A DNA stretch of 64,000 nucleotides from Mangrovihabitans endophyticus (GTDB taxonomy: Bacteria; Actinomycetota; Actinomycetes; Mycobacteriales; Micromonosporaceae). Numbering within the stretch: position 1 is the first letter of the stretch; every line of letters begins with the position of its first letter. The position numbers and the translations under genes were made by a program. A model generated the notes under the pieces. It was not told the DNA's origin, ran no database searches, and worked only from the letters and a program-made list of their open reading frames with translations. The stretch spans positions 155,100-219,099 of the forward strand of contig NZ_BMMX01000001.1 in the NCBI RefSeq assembly GCF_014646155.1. Direction: 5' to 3'. Positions 22,304 through 33,458 of this stretch are shown piece by piece.

Positions 22304-23206
22304 GTGACCGAGGCGATGCCCGGGTTCACTCCCGAGCCGGGTGAGGTGGACACCGACCTGGTGGTGGTCACGGGATTGTCCGGCGGCGGGCGCAGCACCG
22401 TGGCGCGCGCCCTGGAGAACGTCGGCTTCTACGTGGTCGACAACCTGCCTCAGGCGCTGATGCTCGACATGGCACAGTTGGCCTTCGCCGCCGGTGGAGC
22501 GGCCCGGCGCACCGCCATGGTCCTGGACGTCCGCAGCCGGGCGTTCTCCACCGACCTGGCCGGCGCGGTGCGCGAGCTCAGGGACCGCGGCTTCTCGCCT
22601 CGCGTGGTCTTCGTCGACGCCGACGACGAGGTGCTGATCCGCCGCTTCGAATCGGTGCGCCGGTCGCATCCGCTGCAGGGCGACGGCCGGCTGGCCGACG
22701 GGATCGCCGCCGAGCGCAAGCTGCTCGAGGAGGCGCGCGACCAGGCCGATGTGATCATCGACACCAGTCATCTGAACGTCAATCAGCTACGCCGCCGGGT
22801 GGAGGAGCTGTTCGGCGGCGAGGACGCGCGCAAGCTGCGCATCACCGTGCTGTCCTTCGGCTTCAAGTACGGCCTCCCGCCGGACGCCGACTACGTGCTG
22901 GACGCCCGGTTCCTGCCCAACCCGTTCTGGGTGCCGGAACTGCGCGACCACACCGGCTTGGAGGAGGGCGTCAGCGGTTACGTGCTGGGTCAGGAGGGTG
23001 CCGCCGACTTCGTCACCACCTACGCCTCCCTGATCGCCGCCACCGCGCCCGGCTTCGAACGCGAGGGCAAGCGCTATCTGACCGTTGCGGTCGGCTGCAC
23101 CGGCGGCAAGCACCGCAGCGTGGCGATCGCCGAGGAACTCGCCGCCCGGTTGCGCGACATCCGGCTGTCCGCGCACTCCTCGCACCGCGACCTGGGGCGG
23201 GAGTGA
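22304..23206 (+). CDS. rapZ: RNase adapter RapZ-like nucleotide-binding protein
   Basis: 300 residues. The P-loop reads VVVTGLSGGGRSTVARALE with Arg in place of the usual Lys, as in other actinobacterial members. The C-terminal domain (GYVLGQEGAADFV, LTVAVGCTGGKHRSVAIAEELA) is the UDP-GlcNAc/RNA-binding half known from enteric RapZ. In actinobacteria the role is not settled but is linked to cell-envelope sugar metabolism. GTG at 22304 follows AGGAGG by 5 bases. It overlaps yvcK by 4 bp and precedes whiA, the conserved trio. Confidence 0.94.
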   Translation: MTEAMPGFTPEPGEVDTDLVVVTGLSGGGRSTVARALENVGFYVVDNLPQALMLDMAQLAFAAGGAARRTAMVLDVRSRAFSTDLAGAVRELRDRGFSPRVVFVDADDEVLIRRFESVRRSHPLQGDGRLADGIAAERKLLEEARDQADVIIDTSHLNVNQLRRRVEELFGGEDARKLRITVLSFGFKYGLPPDADYVLDARFLPNPFWVPELRDHTGLEEGVSGYVLGQEGAADFVTTYASLIAATAPGFEREGKRYLTVAVGCTGGKHRSVAIAEELAARLRDIRLSAHSSHRDLGRE

Positions 23207-24198
23207 CCGCCCGGCGGCCGATCCGGGTGGTGGCGTTCGGTGGCGGCCACGGCCTCGGCGCGTCGCTGCGGGCGCTGCGGCGCAGCGCGTCGTCCGTGGA
23301 ACTGGACATCACCGCCGTGGTTACGGTCGGTGACGACGGCGGATCCAGCGGCCGGCTCCGGGCCGAGCGGGACGCGTTGCTGCCGCCCGGTGACCTGCGG
23401 CAGGCGCTCGCCGCGCTGGCCGACGACGATCCGGTGGCGCAGCGCACGGCGGCCCTGCTGCAGCATCGGTTCGCGCCGATCGGCCGGGTCGCCGGCCTCG
23501 ACGCGGCCGATCCGCTCACCGGGCACGCGGTGGGCAACCTGCTCCTGCTCGGTCTGATGGAACTGGTCGGCGATCCGGTGCTCGCCCTCGACCATGCCGC
23601 GGCGATGGTCCAAGCGCGGGGGCGGGTGTTGCCCATGGCCACGCACGCCGTGGGCATCGAAGCGGACGTGTTCGGCGGAGACCCGTCCCGGCCGGGGGAG
23701 ACGGTGACGGTGCGCGGCCAGCACGCCGTCGCGGTCACTCAGGGCCATGTGGAGGCGGTTCGGCTGACCCCCGCGGAGCCGCCCGCCTGCGAGGCCGCGC
23801 TCGCCGCGATCGCCGATGCCGACTGGCTGATCTTCGGGCCGGGTAGTTGGTACACCAGCGTCCTTCCGCACCTGTTGGTGCCGGAACTGGCCGCGGCGAT
23901 CGTGGCCAGCCCGGCACGCAGGCTGATCACCCTCAACCTCGGCTCGGACAACGAGACGGCCGGCTTGTCGGTGGCCGACCATCTGGCGGCGCTGCACTGG
24001 TATCTGCCGGGACTGCGCGCCGACGCGGTGCTGGCCGACGCCCGCTGGGTGCCGGAGCCGGAGCCCGTGCGTGACGCTGCGAAAGCCCTGGGTGCGCGCC
24101 TGATTCTGGCATCCTTGGCCGTTGCGGACGGCAGTCCCAGGCATGATCCTGAGTCGTTGAGCGTTGCACTGGTTCCCCTGCTGGGCGCCGTTCGTTAA
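23203..24198 (+). CDS. YvcK/CuvA-family gluconeogenesis and cell-wall factor
   Basis: 331 residues of the CofD/YvcK fold. Signatures: [18 protein letters not shown] at the N-terminus, [15 protein letters not shown] near residue 44, and [21 protein letters not shown] near residue 208. Relatives bind UDP-sugars and are needed for normal envelope synthesis on gluconeogenic carbon sources. The start GTG overlaps the rapZ stop (GTGA), so the two are translationally coupled. Confidence 0.94.
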   Translation: MTARRPIRVVAFGGGHGLGASLRALRRSASSVELDITAVVTVGDDGGSSGRLRAERDALLPPGDLRQALAALADDDPVAQRTAALLQHRFAPIGRVAGLDAADPLTGHAVGNLLLLGLMELVGDPVLALDHAAAMVQARGRVLPMATHAVGIEADVFGGDPSRPGETVTVRGQHAVAVTQGHVEAVRLTPAEPPACEAALAAIADADWLIFGPGSWYTSVLPHLLVPELAAAIVASPARRLITLNLGSDNETAGLSVADHLAALHWYLPGLRADAVLADARWVPEPEPVRDAAKALGARLILASLAVADGSPRHDPESLSVALVPLLGAVR

Positions 24199-24256
24199 GC
24201 ATCAGGCATACCAAGTCACACTTTTTTCACATCTGTACGCACGAGGTGACAACACA

Positions 24257-25237
24257 ATGGCGATGACGGCAGCGGTCAAGGACGAGCTGAGCCGCGTGGA
24301 CGTTCCCAAGCCCTGCTGTCGCCGGGCCGAGATGGCTGCCCTTCTACGCTTCGCGGGCGGCTTGCACATCGTGTCCGGCCGCGTCGTGGTCGAGGCGGAA
24401 CTGGACACCGGTTCAGTGGCCCGCCGGCTGCGCCGCGAGATCGCCGATGTCTACGGCTACCCCAGCGAGATCCACGTGCTGGCCTCCGGCGGCCTGCGCA
24501 AGGGCAGCCACTACATCGTCCGGATCGTCAAGGACGGCGAGGCGCTGGCGCGCCAGACCGGCCTGCTGGACGTGCGTGGCCGCCCGGTCCGCGGCCTGCC
24601 GCCGCACGTGGTCTCGGCCAACGTGTGCTGCGCCGTCGCCGCATGGCGAGGGGCGTTCATGGCGCACGGTTCGCTGACCGAGCCGGGCCGCTCCAGCGCC
24701 TTGGAGATCACCTGCCCCGGCCCGGAGGCGGCGCTGGCGCTGCGCGGCTCGGCGCGCCGCATCGGCATCACCGCCAAGGACCGCGAGGTGCGCGGCGTCG
24801 ACCGGGTGGTGATCAAGGACGGCGACGCGATCGCGGCGTTGCTCACCCGCATCGGCGCGCACTCCAGCGTGCTGGCCTGGGAGGAGCGGCGGGTACGCCG
24901 TGAGGTGCGGGCGACCGCGAACCGGCTGGCCAACTTCGACGACGCGAACCTGCGCCGTTCGGCGCGTGCGGCGGTCGCGGCCGCGGCCCGGGTCACCCGC
25001 GCGCTGGAGATCCTCGCCGACGAGGCGCCGAACCATCTGACCTCGGCCGGGCGGCTGCGCCTGGAGCACCGGCAGGCCTCGCTGGAGGAACTGGGCGCCC
25101 TGGCCGATCCGCCGTTGACCAAGGACGCGATCGCCGGGCGCATCCGGCGGCTGCTCGCACTGGCCGACAAGCGCGCCCGGGACCTGGGCATCCCGGACAC
25201 CGAAGCGGCCGTCACCCCGGAGATGATGGCCTGCTGA
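24257..25237 (+). CDS. whiA: sporulation regulator WhiA
   Basis: 326 residues: an N-terminal homing-endonuclease-like (LAGLIDADG-related) fold beginning [13 protein letters not shown] and [16 protein letters not shown], and a C-terminal HTH ([20 protein letters not shown], then [10 protein letters not shown]). In streptomycetes WhiA works with WhiB to turn on sporulation septation; in other actinobacteria it is conserved beside rapZ and yvcK as here. ATG at 24257 is preceded by a GAGG about 10 bases upstream. Confidence 0.96.
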   Translation: MAMTAAVKDELSRVDVPKPCCRRAEMAALLRFAGGLHIVSGRVVVEAELDTGSVARRLRREIADVYGYPSEIHVLASGGLRKGSHYIVRIVKDGEALARQTGLLDVRGRPVRGLPPHVVSANVCCAVAAWRGAFMAHGSLTEPGRSSALEITCPGPEAALALRGSARRIGITAKDREVRGVDRVVIKDGDAIAALLTRIGAHSSVLAWEERRVRREVRATANRLANFDDANLRRSARAAVAAAARVTRALEILADEAPNHLTSAGRLRLEHRQASLEELGALADPPLTKDAIAGRIRRLLALADKRARDLGIPDTEAAVTPEMMAC

Positions 25238-25374
25238 CCAGGCTCCCGAGGGTTTCCGGAGGGCCGCGCCTGAGGTAACGGTCAGGTTGCGGCCCCGATG
25301 GCATGCCGGGAAGGTCACTCGGATAGGGTCGCTGTGACGGCGACGTTGCCGGAGCATGGCCGCCCGCGCCGTGA

Positions 25375-26502
<1,128 letters not shown>

Positions 26503-26509
26503 TCCTGCC

Positions 26510-27706
26510 GTGAAGACTCTCGACGACCTGCTCGGCGAGGGGGTCTCGGGTCGGCGCGTGCTCGTGCGCGCCGACCTGAACGTCCCGTTCGACAAGACGA
26601 ATCCCGGCACCATCAGCGACGACGGCCGTGCCCGTGCGGTGCTGCCCACCCTGGTGGCGCTGCGCGACGCGGGCGCGAAGGTGATCGTGTGCTCGCACCT
26701 GGGCCGTCCCAAGGGTGCGCCGGACCCGCGATACACCCTCGCCCCGGTGGCGACCCGGCTCGGTGAGCTGCTCGGCTCGCCGGTCGCGTTTGCCGCGGAC
26801 ACCGTCGGCCCGGATGCGCAGGCCAAGGCCGGCGCGCTGGACGGCGGCCAGGTGCTGCTGCTGGAGAACCTCCGCTTCAACGAGGGTGAGACAAGCAAGG
26901 ACGACGCCACCCGCGGCGCCTTTGCGGACCAGCTCGCCGCGTTCGCCGACGTCTACGTCGACGACGCGTTCGGCGCGGTGCACCGCAAACACGCATCGGT
27001 GTACGACGTGCCTGCTCGCCTGCCGCACTACGCCGGCGGTCTCGTCCTCACCGAGGTCGAGGTGCTCCGGCGCGTGTCGCAGGCCCCGGATCAGCCCTAC
27101 GTGGTGGTGCTCGGCGGCTCCAAGGTCTCGGACAAGCTCGCCGTCATCCAGGCGCTGCTGCCGAAGGTCGACAAGCTGCTCGTGGGCGGCGGGATGTGCT
27201 TCACCTTCCTCAAGGCCCGCGGACACGAGGTGGGCAAGTCGCTGCTCGAAGAGGAGATGGTGGCCACCTGCCGCGACCTGCTCGCGCAGGCGCAGGGCCG
27301 GATCGTGCTGCCGGTGGACGTGGTGGCGGCCACCGAGTTCTCCGCCGAGGCGGACGCGGTGACCGTGCCCGCCGACCAGATCCCCGCCGACCGGCTGGGT
27401 CTGGACATCGGTCCGGAGTCGGTGGCGCTGTTCGCGGACGCCGTCGGCTCGGCCCGGACGGTGTTCTGGAACGGCCCGATGGGCGTGTTCGAGCTTGCCC
27501 CGTTCGCGGCCGGCACCCGGGGCGTCGCCGAGGCGATCACCAAGATCGACGGGTTCTCGGTGGTCGGCGGGGGCGACTCGGCCGCCGCCGTGCGCGTCCT
27601 CGGCCTGGACGAGTCCGCCTTCGGGCACATCTCAACCGGTGGCGGCGCGTCCCTGGAATACCTTGAGGGCAAGACGCTGCCCGGCGTCGCGGCGTTGGAG
27701 AGCTGA
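26510..27706 (+). CDS. pgk: phosphoglycerate kinase
   Basis: Transfers phosphate from 1,3-bisphosphoglycerate to ADP. 398 residues, normal length. Seen: [13 protein letters not shown] at the N-terminus, CSHLGRPKG near residue 63, [12 protein letters not shown] near 119, KVSDKLAVI near 205, and the nucleotide-binding Gly-rich [11 protein letters not shown] near 350. GTG at 26510 starts 7 bases after the gap stop, so it is in the same operon. Confidence 0.98.
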   Translation: MKTLDDLLGEGVSGRRVLVRADLNVPFDKTNPGTISDDGRARAVLPTLVALRDAGAKVIVCSHLGRPKGAPDPRYTLAPVATRLGELLGSPVAFAADTVGPDAQAKAGALDGGQVLLLENLRFNEGETSKDDATRGAFADQLAAFADVYVDDAFGAVHRKHASVYDVPARLPHYAGGLVLTEVEVLRRVSQAPDQPYVVVLGGSKVSDKLAVIQALLPKVDKLLVGGGMCFTFLKARGHEVGKSLLEEEMVATCRDLLAQAQGRIVLPVDVVAATEFSAEADAVTVPADQIPADRLGLDIGPESVALFADAVGSARTVFWNGPMGVFELAPFAAGTRGVAEAITKIDGFSVVGGGDSAAAVRVLGLDESAFGHISTGGGASLEYLEGKTLPGVAALES

Positions 27707-27709
27707 GGC

Positions 27710-28501
27710 ATGAGCGACCAGACCCGCCGGCCGATCATGGCCGGCAACTGGAAGATGAACCTCAACCACTTCGAGGCCATCCTCCTGGTGCAGAAACTCG
27801 CTGCCGGTCTCACCGAGCAGCAGCTCGCCGACGTCGAGGTGGCGGTGCTGCCGCCGTTCACCGACCTGCGCAGTGTGCAGACCGCGGTGGACGGGGACAA
27901 GCTGCACCTCGTGTACGGCGCGCAGGACCTGTCTCCGCATGCGGGCGGGGCGTACACCGGGGACATCTCCGGCGCCATGCTCGCCAAGCTGGGCTGCACG
28001 TACGTGGTGGTCGGCCACTCCGAGCGTCGCGAGTACCACCACGAGGACGACGCGCTGGTGAACGCCAAGATCAAGGCGGCGTTCGCGGCCGGGCTGACGC
28101 CGATCTTCTGCGTCGGCGAGGGACTGCCGGTCCGGGAGGAGAGCGGGCAGGTGGCACACTGCACCGCTCAGCTCGACGCCGGGCTGGACGGCCTCAAGCC
28201 GGAGCAGATCAAGCAGATCGTGGTCGCGTACGAGCCGGTCTGGGCGATCGGCACCGGCAAGACCGCCACCCCGGAGGATGCGCAGGAGGTCTGCGGCGCG
28301 CTGCGGGCTCGCATCGCCGAGCGGCACGGCAAGGAGGTCGCCGACGCGGTACGCATCCAGTACGGCGGTTCGGTGAAGGCGGCGAACATCGCGTCGATCA
28401 TGGCTCAGCCGGACGTCGACGGTGCTCTGGTCGGCGGCGCCAGCCTGGACGCCGAACAGTTCGCGTCGATCGCGCGTTTCCGGGAGCACGTGGCGCGCTA
28501 A
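27710..28501 (+). CDS. tpiA: triosephosphate isomerase
   Basis: Interconverts dihydroxyacetone phosphate and glyceraldehyde-3-phosphate. 263 residues. Catalytic residues are present: Lys in MAGNWKMNL, His in [11 protein letters not shown], Glu in [12 protein letters not shown], and the phosphate-binding [13 protein letters not shown] at 27710 lies 3 bases after the pgk stop. Confidence 0.98.
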   Translation: MSDQTRRPIMAGNWKMNLNHFEAILLVQKLAAGLTEQQLADVEVAVLPPFTDLRSVQTAVDGDKLHLVYGAQDLSPHAGGAYTGDISGAMLAKLGCTYVVVGHSERREYHHEDDALVNAKIKAAFAAGLTPIFCVGEGLPVREESGQVAHCTAQLDAGLDGLKPEQIKQIVVAYEPVWAIGTGKTATPEDAQEVCGALRARIAERHGKEVADAVRIQYGGSVKAANIASIMAQPDVDGALVGGASLDAEQFASIARFREHVAR

Positions 28502-28514
28502 GGGTGTGTTTGAC

Positions 28515-28544
28515 GTACCCGGCCGTCCGACGGCGGCCGGGTAC
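28515..28544 (+). terminator. hairpin after tpiA
   Basis: Perfect 11-bp arms GTACCCGGCCG (28515-28525) and CGGCCGGGTAC (28534-28544) 13 bases after the tpiA stop. There is no T-run, so it may only attenuate before secG. Confidence 0.5.
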
Positions 28545-28594
28545 GGCTATTGTGGGTCCGCGGATCTGCCCCTTCGAGAGGAACGAACCCGACC

Positions 28595-28849
28595 ATGCCG
28601 ATCGCGTTCGCATACACGTTGATCGTGTTGCTGATCATCACCAGCGTTCTGCTGACCCTGCTGATCCTGCTGCACCGTGGCAAGGGCGGCGGCATGTCGA
28701 GCATGTTCGGCGGTGGCGTGTCGTCCAGCCTGGCCGGTTCGTCGGTGGCGGAGAAGAACCTCGATCGCTACACGGTCCTGGTGGGTGTCGTGTGGTTCGC
28801 CTGCATCGTCGGCCTCGGACTGTGGTTGAAGCTGGCCCAGACATCCTGA
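28595..28849 (+). CDS. secG: preprotein translocase subunit SecG
   Basis: 84 residues with two membrane helices (residues about 2-25 and 55-78) joined by the Gly-rich cytoplasmic loop GKGGGMSSMFGGGV, diagnostic of SecG. It assists SecYEG-dependent export. It follows tpiA in many actinobacteria as here. The ATG at 28595 is preceded by GAGAGGA at about 12 bases. Confidence 0.93.
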   Translation: MPIAFAYTLIVLLIITSVLLTLLILLHRGKGGGMSSMFGGGVSSSLAGSSVAEKNLDRYTVLVGVVWFACIVGLGLWLKLAQTS

Positions 28850-28863
28850 AGCCCCTATACTCT

Positions 28864-28905
28864 GCCGCGCGGTCCGGCCACCCCGGGTCGCGCGGCGCTT
28901 TTCTT
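28864..28905 (+). terminator. intrinsic terminator after secG
   Basis: Arms GCCGCGCG (28864-28871) and CGCGCGGC (28889-28896) are followed by GCTTTTCTT. This is the most canonical Rho-independent terminator in the window. A TATACT box at 28856-28861 overlaps its upstream side and might instead belong to an rbpA promoter. Confidence 0.75.
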
Positions 28906-28953
28906 GCACAGGTTTCACCCCTTCGTGCCCGCCTCCTTCAAGGAGTGACAACG

Positions 28954-29295
28954 GTGTCCAGTGGCAGCGCGATTCGTGGCAGCCGCATCGGCTCCAGCCC
29001 CATGCGCCCCGACGAGCGCAGCGAGCCCGCCCCGCGGCGAGAAGTCACCTATTTCTGCTCCGCCGGTCACCAGGCGGAGGTGCGGTTTGCCGCCGACGTG
29101 GCCGCGCCGGAGACCTGGGACTGCCCGCGCTGCGGCCAGCCCGCCGGCCTCGACCAGCAGAACCCGCCCGGCCGGTTGCGGGCCGAGCCGTACAAGTCGC
29201 ATCTGGCCTATGTGAAGGAGCGCCGCTCCGACGCCGATGCCGAGGCCATCCTGGCCGAGGCGCTGGCCAAGGTGCGCCAGCGCCGAGGCGAGTAG
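28954..29295 (+). CDS. rbpA: RNA polymerase-binding protein RbpA
   Basis: 113 residues. Actinobacterial transcription factor that binds RNA polymerase and principal sigma factors and stabilises the open promoter complex. The basic N-terminal tail, the central zinc-binding core (FCSAGHQAEVRFAADV and WDCPRCGQPAG) and the C-terminal sigma-interacting helix (DAEAILAEALAKVRQRRGE) are all present. GTG at 28954 follows AAGGAG by 8 bases. Confidence 0.96.
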   Translation: MSSGSAIRGSRIGSSPMRPDERSEPAPRREVTYFCSAGHQAEVRFAADVAAPETWDCPRCGQPAGLDQQNPPGRLRAEPYKSHLAYVKERRSDADAEAILAEALAKVRQRRGE

Positions 29296-29331
29296 GGTGC
29301 CGCCAGCGCCGGGGCGAGTGACGGCGGCGGC

Positions 29332-29940
29332 TCAGAGCGGGCGCGTGTCCCGGCCGAGATAGATCACGCCGGAATCGCCGACCGGCAACTCGGTGAATCC
29401 GAGCCGGTGATAGAACGTGCGGGCGCCGGTGTTGTCCGGGGCCATGCCCAGGTGAACCCGCGCGACGCCGGCGTCGTGCAGGCCGGCCAGGAACGACGCC
29501 ATCAGCTTGCGCCCGAGCCCCCGTCCCTGCCACGGCGGCAGCAGATCGATGTGCAGGTGCGCCGGATAATCGGCGAGCTCCGGAACCGCCATCCGTTCCG
29601 GGTGGTGGTGCATCCAGAGCATGCGGTGCTCCCGGGTGACGGGCGGGTCGGGCGGCAGCGGCCGACGCAGCGCCGGAATCCACTCGTCGCGGTAACGACG
29701 GGCGAATCCGGCGCTGTCGGCCGTGCCGACGACATAACCGACGGGGGTGCCGTCCCCGTCGTCGAGGATCCGGGCGCGTTCCGGTTCGAGCGTCACGTAC
29801 GGCGCGGCGAACAGGTCACCCATCAACCTGTCGTCGGAGTACATCCCACGGGCGTCACCGCCGCTGTCGGCGGTGCGCACGCAGATGTCGTAGACGGTGT
29901 CGAGGTCGGCGGGGCGGTAGGTCCGGATCATCGGTTGCAC
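29332..29940 (-). CDS. GNAT-family N-acetyltransferase
   Basis: 202 residues. The acetyl-CoA pyrophosphate-binding motif appears as LLPPWQGRGLGRKLMASFLAGL near residue 137, and the C-terminal DNTGARTFYHRLGFTELPV is typical of GNAT enzymes. The acceptor is unknown; the fold resembles members sometimes fused to hexosaminidases. GTG at 29940 lies 7 bases after a TAGACT box on the same strand, so the message may be leaderless. Convergent with rbpA. Confidence 0.85.
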   Translation of the reverse strand: MQPMIRTYRPADLDTVYDICVRTADSGGDARGMYSDDRLMGDLFAAPYVTLEPERARILDDGDGTPVGYVVGTADSAGFARRYRDEWIPALRRPLPPDPPVTREHRMLWMHHHPERMAVPELADYPAHLHIDLLPPWQGRGLGRKLMASFLAGLHDAGVARVHLGMAPDNTGARTFYHRLGFTELPVGDSGVIYLGRDTRPL

Positions 29941-29994
29941 GCGTCGCAGTCTAGGAGCCCGCGATGATCCGGCCGCGGACCGGAGCCGGGCGGC

Positions 29995-30720
29995 TCAGCG
30001 CTTGGCCGCGGCCGCCTCGTCCAGCATCCAGAGCGTCCGTCGGCCGCCGGTGGCGTGCGCGGCCGGCAGGTCGGCGCCGGACAGGGCCGCGCCGACCACG
30101 TCCGCCTTGCCGTCGCCGGCGGCGATCAGCCACACCTCGTCGGCACCGCGGATCACCGGCATGGTCAGGGTCACTCGCACCGGCGGTGGTTTCGGGCTGT
30201 CGTGCACCGCCGCGGTGATTCCGGTGGCGTCCCGCACCGGGTGGCCCGGGAAGATCGACGCCACGTGGCCGTCCTCGCCCACGCCGAGCATCAACACGTC
30301 CAGCCGCGGCACGGCCGAGCCGCCACTGGTGAGCTCCGCCGCGTACCGGCGAGCCGCAGCCTCCGCGTCGTCGCCGTCCGGACCGTCCGACGCCGGCATG
30401 GCATGCACCCGCCGGGGATCCAGCGGCAACTGGTCCAGCAGCGCGGCGCGCGCCTGGGTTTCGTTGCGTTCCGGGTCGCCGGCCGGCAGGAACCGCTCGT
30501 CGCCCCAATAGAGGTCGACGCGGGACCAGTCCACGGCGCGGGCGGCCGGCGTCTCGGCCACCGCGGCCAGCACCTTGGCCGCGATCTGTCCGCCGGTCAG
30601 CACCACGGCGGCGGTGCCCCGCTCGGCCTGCGCGTCGACGATTCTGGTCACCAACCGGGCCGCGACCGAGGACGCCAACACGTCGGCGTCCGGCACGACA
30701 ACTACGGTGGTCTCGCTCAT
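29995..30720 (-). CDS. pgl: 6-phosphogluconolactonase
   Basis: Hydrolyses 6-phosphogluconolactone in the oxidative pentose phosphate pathway. 241 residues: VVLTGGQIAAKVLAA, RVDLYWGDERFLPAGDPERN near residue 67, and MLGVGEDGHVASIFPGHP near residue 150, all signatures of the DevB/SOL family. ATG at 30720 follows a GAGGAG closely. Last gene of the tkt-tal-zwf-opcA-pgl operon. Confidence 0.95.
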   Translation of the reverse strand: MSETTVVVVPDADVLASSVAARLVTRIVDAQAERGTAAVVLTGGQIAAKVLAAVAETPAARAVDWSRVDLYWGDERFLPAGDPERNETQARAALLDQLPLDPRRVHAMPASDGPDGDDAEAAARRYAAELTSGGSAVPRLDVLMLGVGEDGHVASIFPGHPVRDATGITAAVHDSPKPPPVRVTLTMPVIRGADEVWLIAAGDGKADVVGAALSGADLPAAHATGGRRTLWMLDEAAAAKR

Positions 30721-30755
30721 GATCTCCTCATCCGTACGCAAAAGGGGTGGCGGTC

Positions 30756-31772
30756 TCAGGCCGCGCTGCCGCCCGGTCCGGCGAAGGCACCGGTCGCGTC
30801 TCCTGACCGGGCCGCCAGCGCCGGGTCCTTCCAGACGTGTACCCGCATCGGGGAGCGGGCATTCAAGCCGGGCACGCCGGCCATCGCGCCCAGCGCGTCG
30901 CCGTAGATCTGGTCGGGGTCCAGCCGGCGCAGTTCCTCCGCCAGCTCGTCGCCGACCGGCCGCTTCGGCAGCGGCATGTACCGGTCCTCCTGACCGCTGC
31001 GGCTGAACAGCGCCGTGCCCTCATCCCGGGTGACCGTGACGCAGTCACCGTTGGCGCACTGCAACTGCACCGAATGCATGCGCGGGGCGCGGTCGGTCGG
31101 CTCCCACACCGGCTCGACGCCCAGCCGGGACTGCAGCCAGCCCTTCATCAGGGCGGCGGTGGGGTCGTTCGGCGGCGCCACGATCGTCGCCCCGGTGACC
31201 CGCTCCTCGGTGGTGTCGAATGCGCCCGCGACGAGCGTGCGCCACAGGGTGATCCGGGTCCACGTGAGGTCCGTGTCGCCGGGCGCGTAGTCGTCCGCCC
31301 GCCGACGCAGCGCGGCGACCGGGTCGTCGGCCAGCTTGCTGTCGGTGATCCGGCGGTCCGCCACCACGCCCAGGAAGTCGTTGGCGATCACGTCCGGGGG
31401 CGTGTCGTGCCACCAGGTCACCACCGGCACGTCCGGCGCCAGCAGCGGCATCACCACGGACTCGGCGTGCAGCGCCAGACGCCCGTACATCCGCATCACC
31501 ACCGCCTCGGCCGGTCCCAGGCGCCCGCCGACCACGATCTCCGCGTCCAGCCTGCTGCGCCCCTCCAGATCGGAGCGGACCACGATGAGCAGGCGGCACG
31601 GGTGTGCGGCCGCGGCGATGGTGGCGGCTGCCTCCGCCTCCCGGACCTTCTTCTCCTCGACCACTGCGACAAGCGTCAGCGCGAGGCCGGAGGCCACACC
31701 GCCCGCGCTGCGCCGCTCGGCCGCCAGGGCCTTGACGACCTCGTTGCCGGTGGTGTCCCACAAGCCGATCAC
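30756..31772 (-). CDS. opcA: glucose-6-phosphate dehydrogenase assembly protein OpcA
   Basis: 338 residues. OpcA is the redox-responsive partner and allosteric activator of Zwf known from cyanobacteria and actinobacteria. Family features seen: the N-terminal IGLWDTTGNEVVKALAAER, PVVTWWHDTPP near residue 117, and the C-terminal LAEELRRLDPDQIYGDAL. GTG start at 31772, just downstream of zwf. Confidence 0.95.
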   Translation of the reverse strand: MIGLWDTTGNEVVKALAAERRSAGGVASGLALTLVAVVEEKKVREAEAAATIAAAAHPCRLLIVVRSDLEGRSRLDAEIVVGGRLGPAEAVVMRMYGRLALHAESVVMPLLAPDVPVVTWWHDTPPDVIANDFLGVVADRRITDSKLADDPVAALRRRADDYAPGDTDLTWTRITLWRTLVAGAFDTTEERVTGATIVAPPNDPTAALMKGWLQSRLGVEPVWEPTDRAPRMHSVQLQCANGDCVTVTRDEGTALFSRSGQEDRYMPLPKRPVGDELAEELRRLDPDQIYGDALGAMAGVPGLNARSPMRVHVWKDPALAARSGDATGAFAGPGGSAA

Positions 31773-31788
31773 TTCGTTCCCCCTGCCA

Positions 31789-33315
31789 TCAGGCTCGCCG
31801 CCACGCGCGGCCCTCGCGGGCCAGCATTTCGTCGGATGCGCGCGGTCCCCATTCGCCCGCGCGGTAGCGTTCCGGCTTGGTGCCCGCCCACCCCGTCTCC
31901 AACGGGTCGATGACGCGCCAGCTCTGCTCCACTTCGGCCGCGTCCGGGAACAACGTCCGGTCGCCGACCAGCACGTCCAGCACGAGACGTTCGTACGCCT
32001 CCGGGCTGGACTCGGTGAACGCCTCGCCGTACTGGAAGTCCATCGCGATGTCGCGGACCTCCATCGTGGTGCCGGGCACCTTGGAGCCGAACTTGAGCAC
32101 CACGCCCTCGTCCGGCTGGACCCGGATGACGAGCTGGTTGTTGCCCAGCATCTCCACGTCGGCCGGGTCGAAGGGCAGGTGCGGCGCCCGCTTGAACATG
32201 ATCGCGATCTCGGTCACCCGGCGCGGCATGCGCTTGCCGACCCGCACGAAGAACGGCACGCCGGCCCAGCGGCGGTTCTGAATGCCGAGGCGCACCGCCA
32301 CGTACGTCTCCGTGGTGGAGTCGTCCGGCACGCCCTTCTCCTCCAGGTAGCCCACCGCACGCTCGCCGGCCACCCAGCCTTGCAGGTACTGGCCGCGTAC
32401 GGTGCCCGTGGCGATGTCGTCGGGGATGCTGATCGCCTTGAGCACCTTCAGCTTCTCGGCCCGGATCTCGTTGGGGTCGAAGCTCGTCGGCTCTTCCATG
32501 CCCACCAGGGCCAGCAACTGCAGCAGGTGGTTCTGCAACACGTCACGGGCGGCGCCCGCCGCGTCGTAGAACGCGGCCCGGGTGCCGATGCCGACGTCCT
32601 CCGCCATGGTGATCTGCACCGAGTCGACGTACTTGGAGTTCCACACCGGCTCGAACAGGCTGTTCGCGAAGCGCAGCGCGAGGATGTTCTGGACCGTCTC
32701 CTTGCCCAGATAGTGGTCGATGCGGAAGACGTCCTCCGGGGTGAACACCTCGTCGACGAGCTGGTTCAGCGCCTTGGCGGTCTTCAGGTCGTTGCCGAAC
32801 GGCTTCTCCACCACCACCCGGCGCCAGCCGCCGGACTTGGCGTTGTCCGCCATCCCGGTGCGGTTGAGCTGGTTGAGCACCAGCGGGAACGCGGCGGGCG
32901 GGATGGAGAAATAGAATGCGGCGTTGCCCGCGATGCCGTTGCGTTCGCGCAGATCGTCCAGCGTGGCGGCCAAGTGGTCGAAGGCCGCGTCGTCGTCGAA
33001 GGAGCCGGGCACGAACTGGAACTGGCTGGCCAGCCGCTGCCAGACGTCCTCACGCCAGGGCGTGCGGGCGCCCTTCTTGGCGGCCTCGTAGGCCAGCGAC
33101 TCGAAGTCGCCGTCGCCCCAGTCGCGCCGGGCGAAGCCGAGCACCACGAAACCGGGGGGTAACAGGCCGCGGTTGGCCAGATCGTAGACGGCCGGGATGA
33201 GTTTCTTTCGGGACAGGTCGCCCGTGACTCCGAAGATCACCAGAGCACACGGCTCGGGGATCCGGGGTAGCCGACGGTCCTGTGCGCTGCGCAGCGGATT
33301 ACCCACGTCTGCCAT
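31789..33315 (-). CDS. zwf: glucose-6-phosphate 1-dehydrogenase
   Basis: Oxidises glucose-6-phosphate and reduces NADP+, feeding NADPH production. 508 residues: coenzyme motif IFGVTGDLSRKKL near residue 28, the catalytic RIDHYLGKETVQN near residue 197, and AAREVLQ-type region as AARDVLQNHLLQLLALV. Operon neighbours opcA and pgl complete the oxidative branch. Confidence 0.98.
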   Translation of the reverse strand: MADVGNPLRSAQDRRLPRIPEPCALVIFGVTGDLSRKKLIPAVYDLANRGLLPPGFVVLGFARRDWGDGDFESLAYEAAKKGARTPWREDVWQRLASQFQFVPGSFDDDAAFDHLAATLDDLRERNGIAGNAAFYFSIPPAAFPLVLNQLNRTGMADNAKSGGWRRVVVEKPFGNDLKTAKALNQLVDEVFTPEDVFRIDHYLGKETVQNILALRFANSLFEPVWNSKYVDSVQITMAEDVGIGTRAAFYDAAGAARDVLQNHLLQLLALVGMEEPTSFDPNEIRAEKLKVLKAISIPDDIATGTVRGQYLQGWVAGERAVGYLEEKGVPDDSTTETYVAVRLGIQNRRWAGVPFFVRVGKRMPRRVTEIAIMFKRAPHLPFDPADVEMLGNNQLVIRVQPDEGVVLKFGSKVPGTTMEVRDIAMDFQYGEAFTESSPEAYERLVLDVLVGDRTLFPDAAEVEQSWRVIDPLETGWAGTKPERYRAGEWGPRASDEMLAREGRAWRRA

Positions 33316-33458
33316 CCTGCCAGTTTCCTGCGGTCATGCAGGGTTACGTCGAAGAGTCGCCGCGATTGCCCGCGTCGACTCGATTGCTGGGGCGTGGACG
33401 CACCGCCGGGCCCGCCGTGTGACGACGGGCCCGGCAGTCAGTGCGCCGGTGGCGCGGG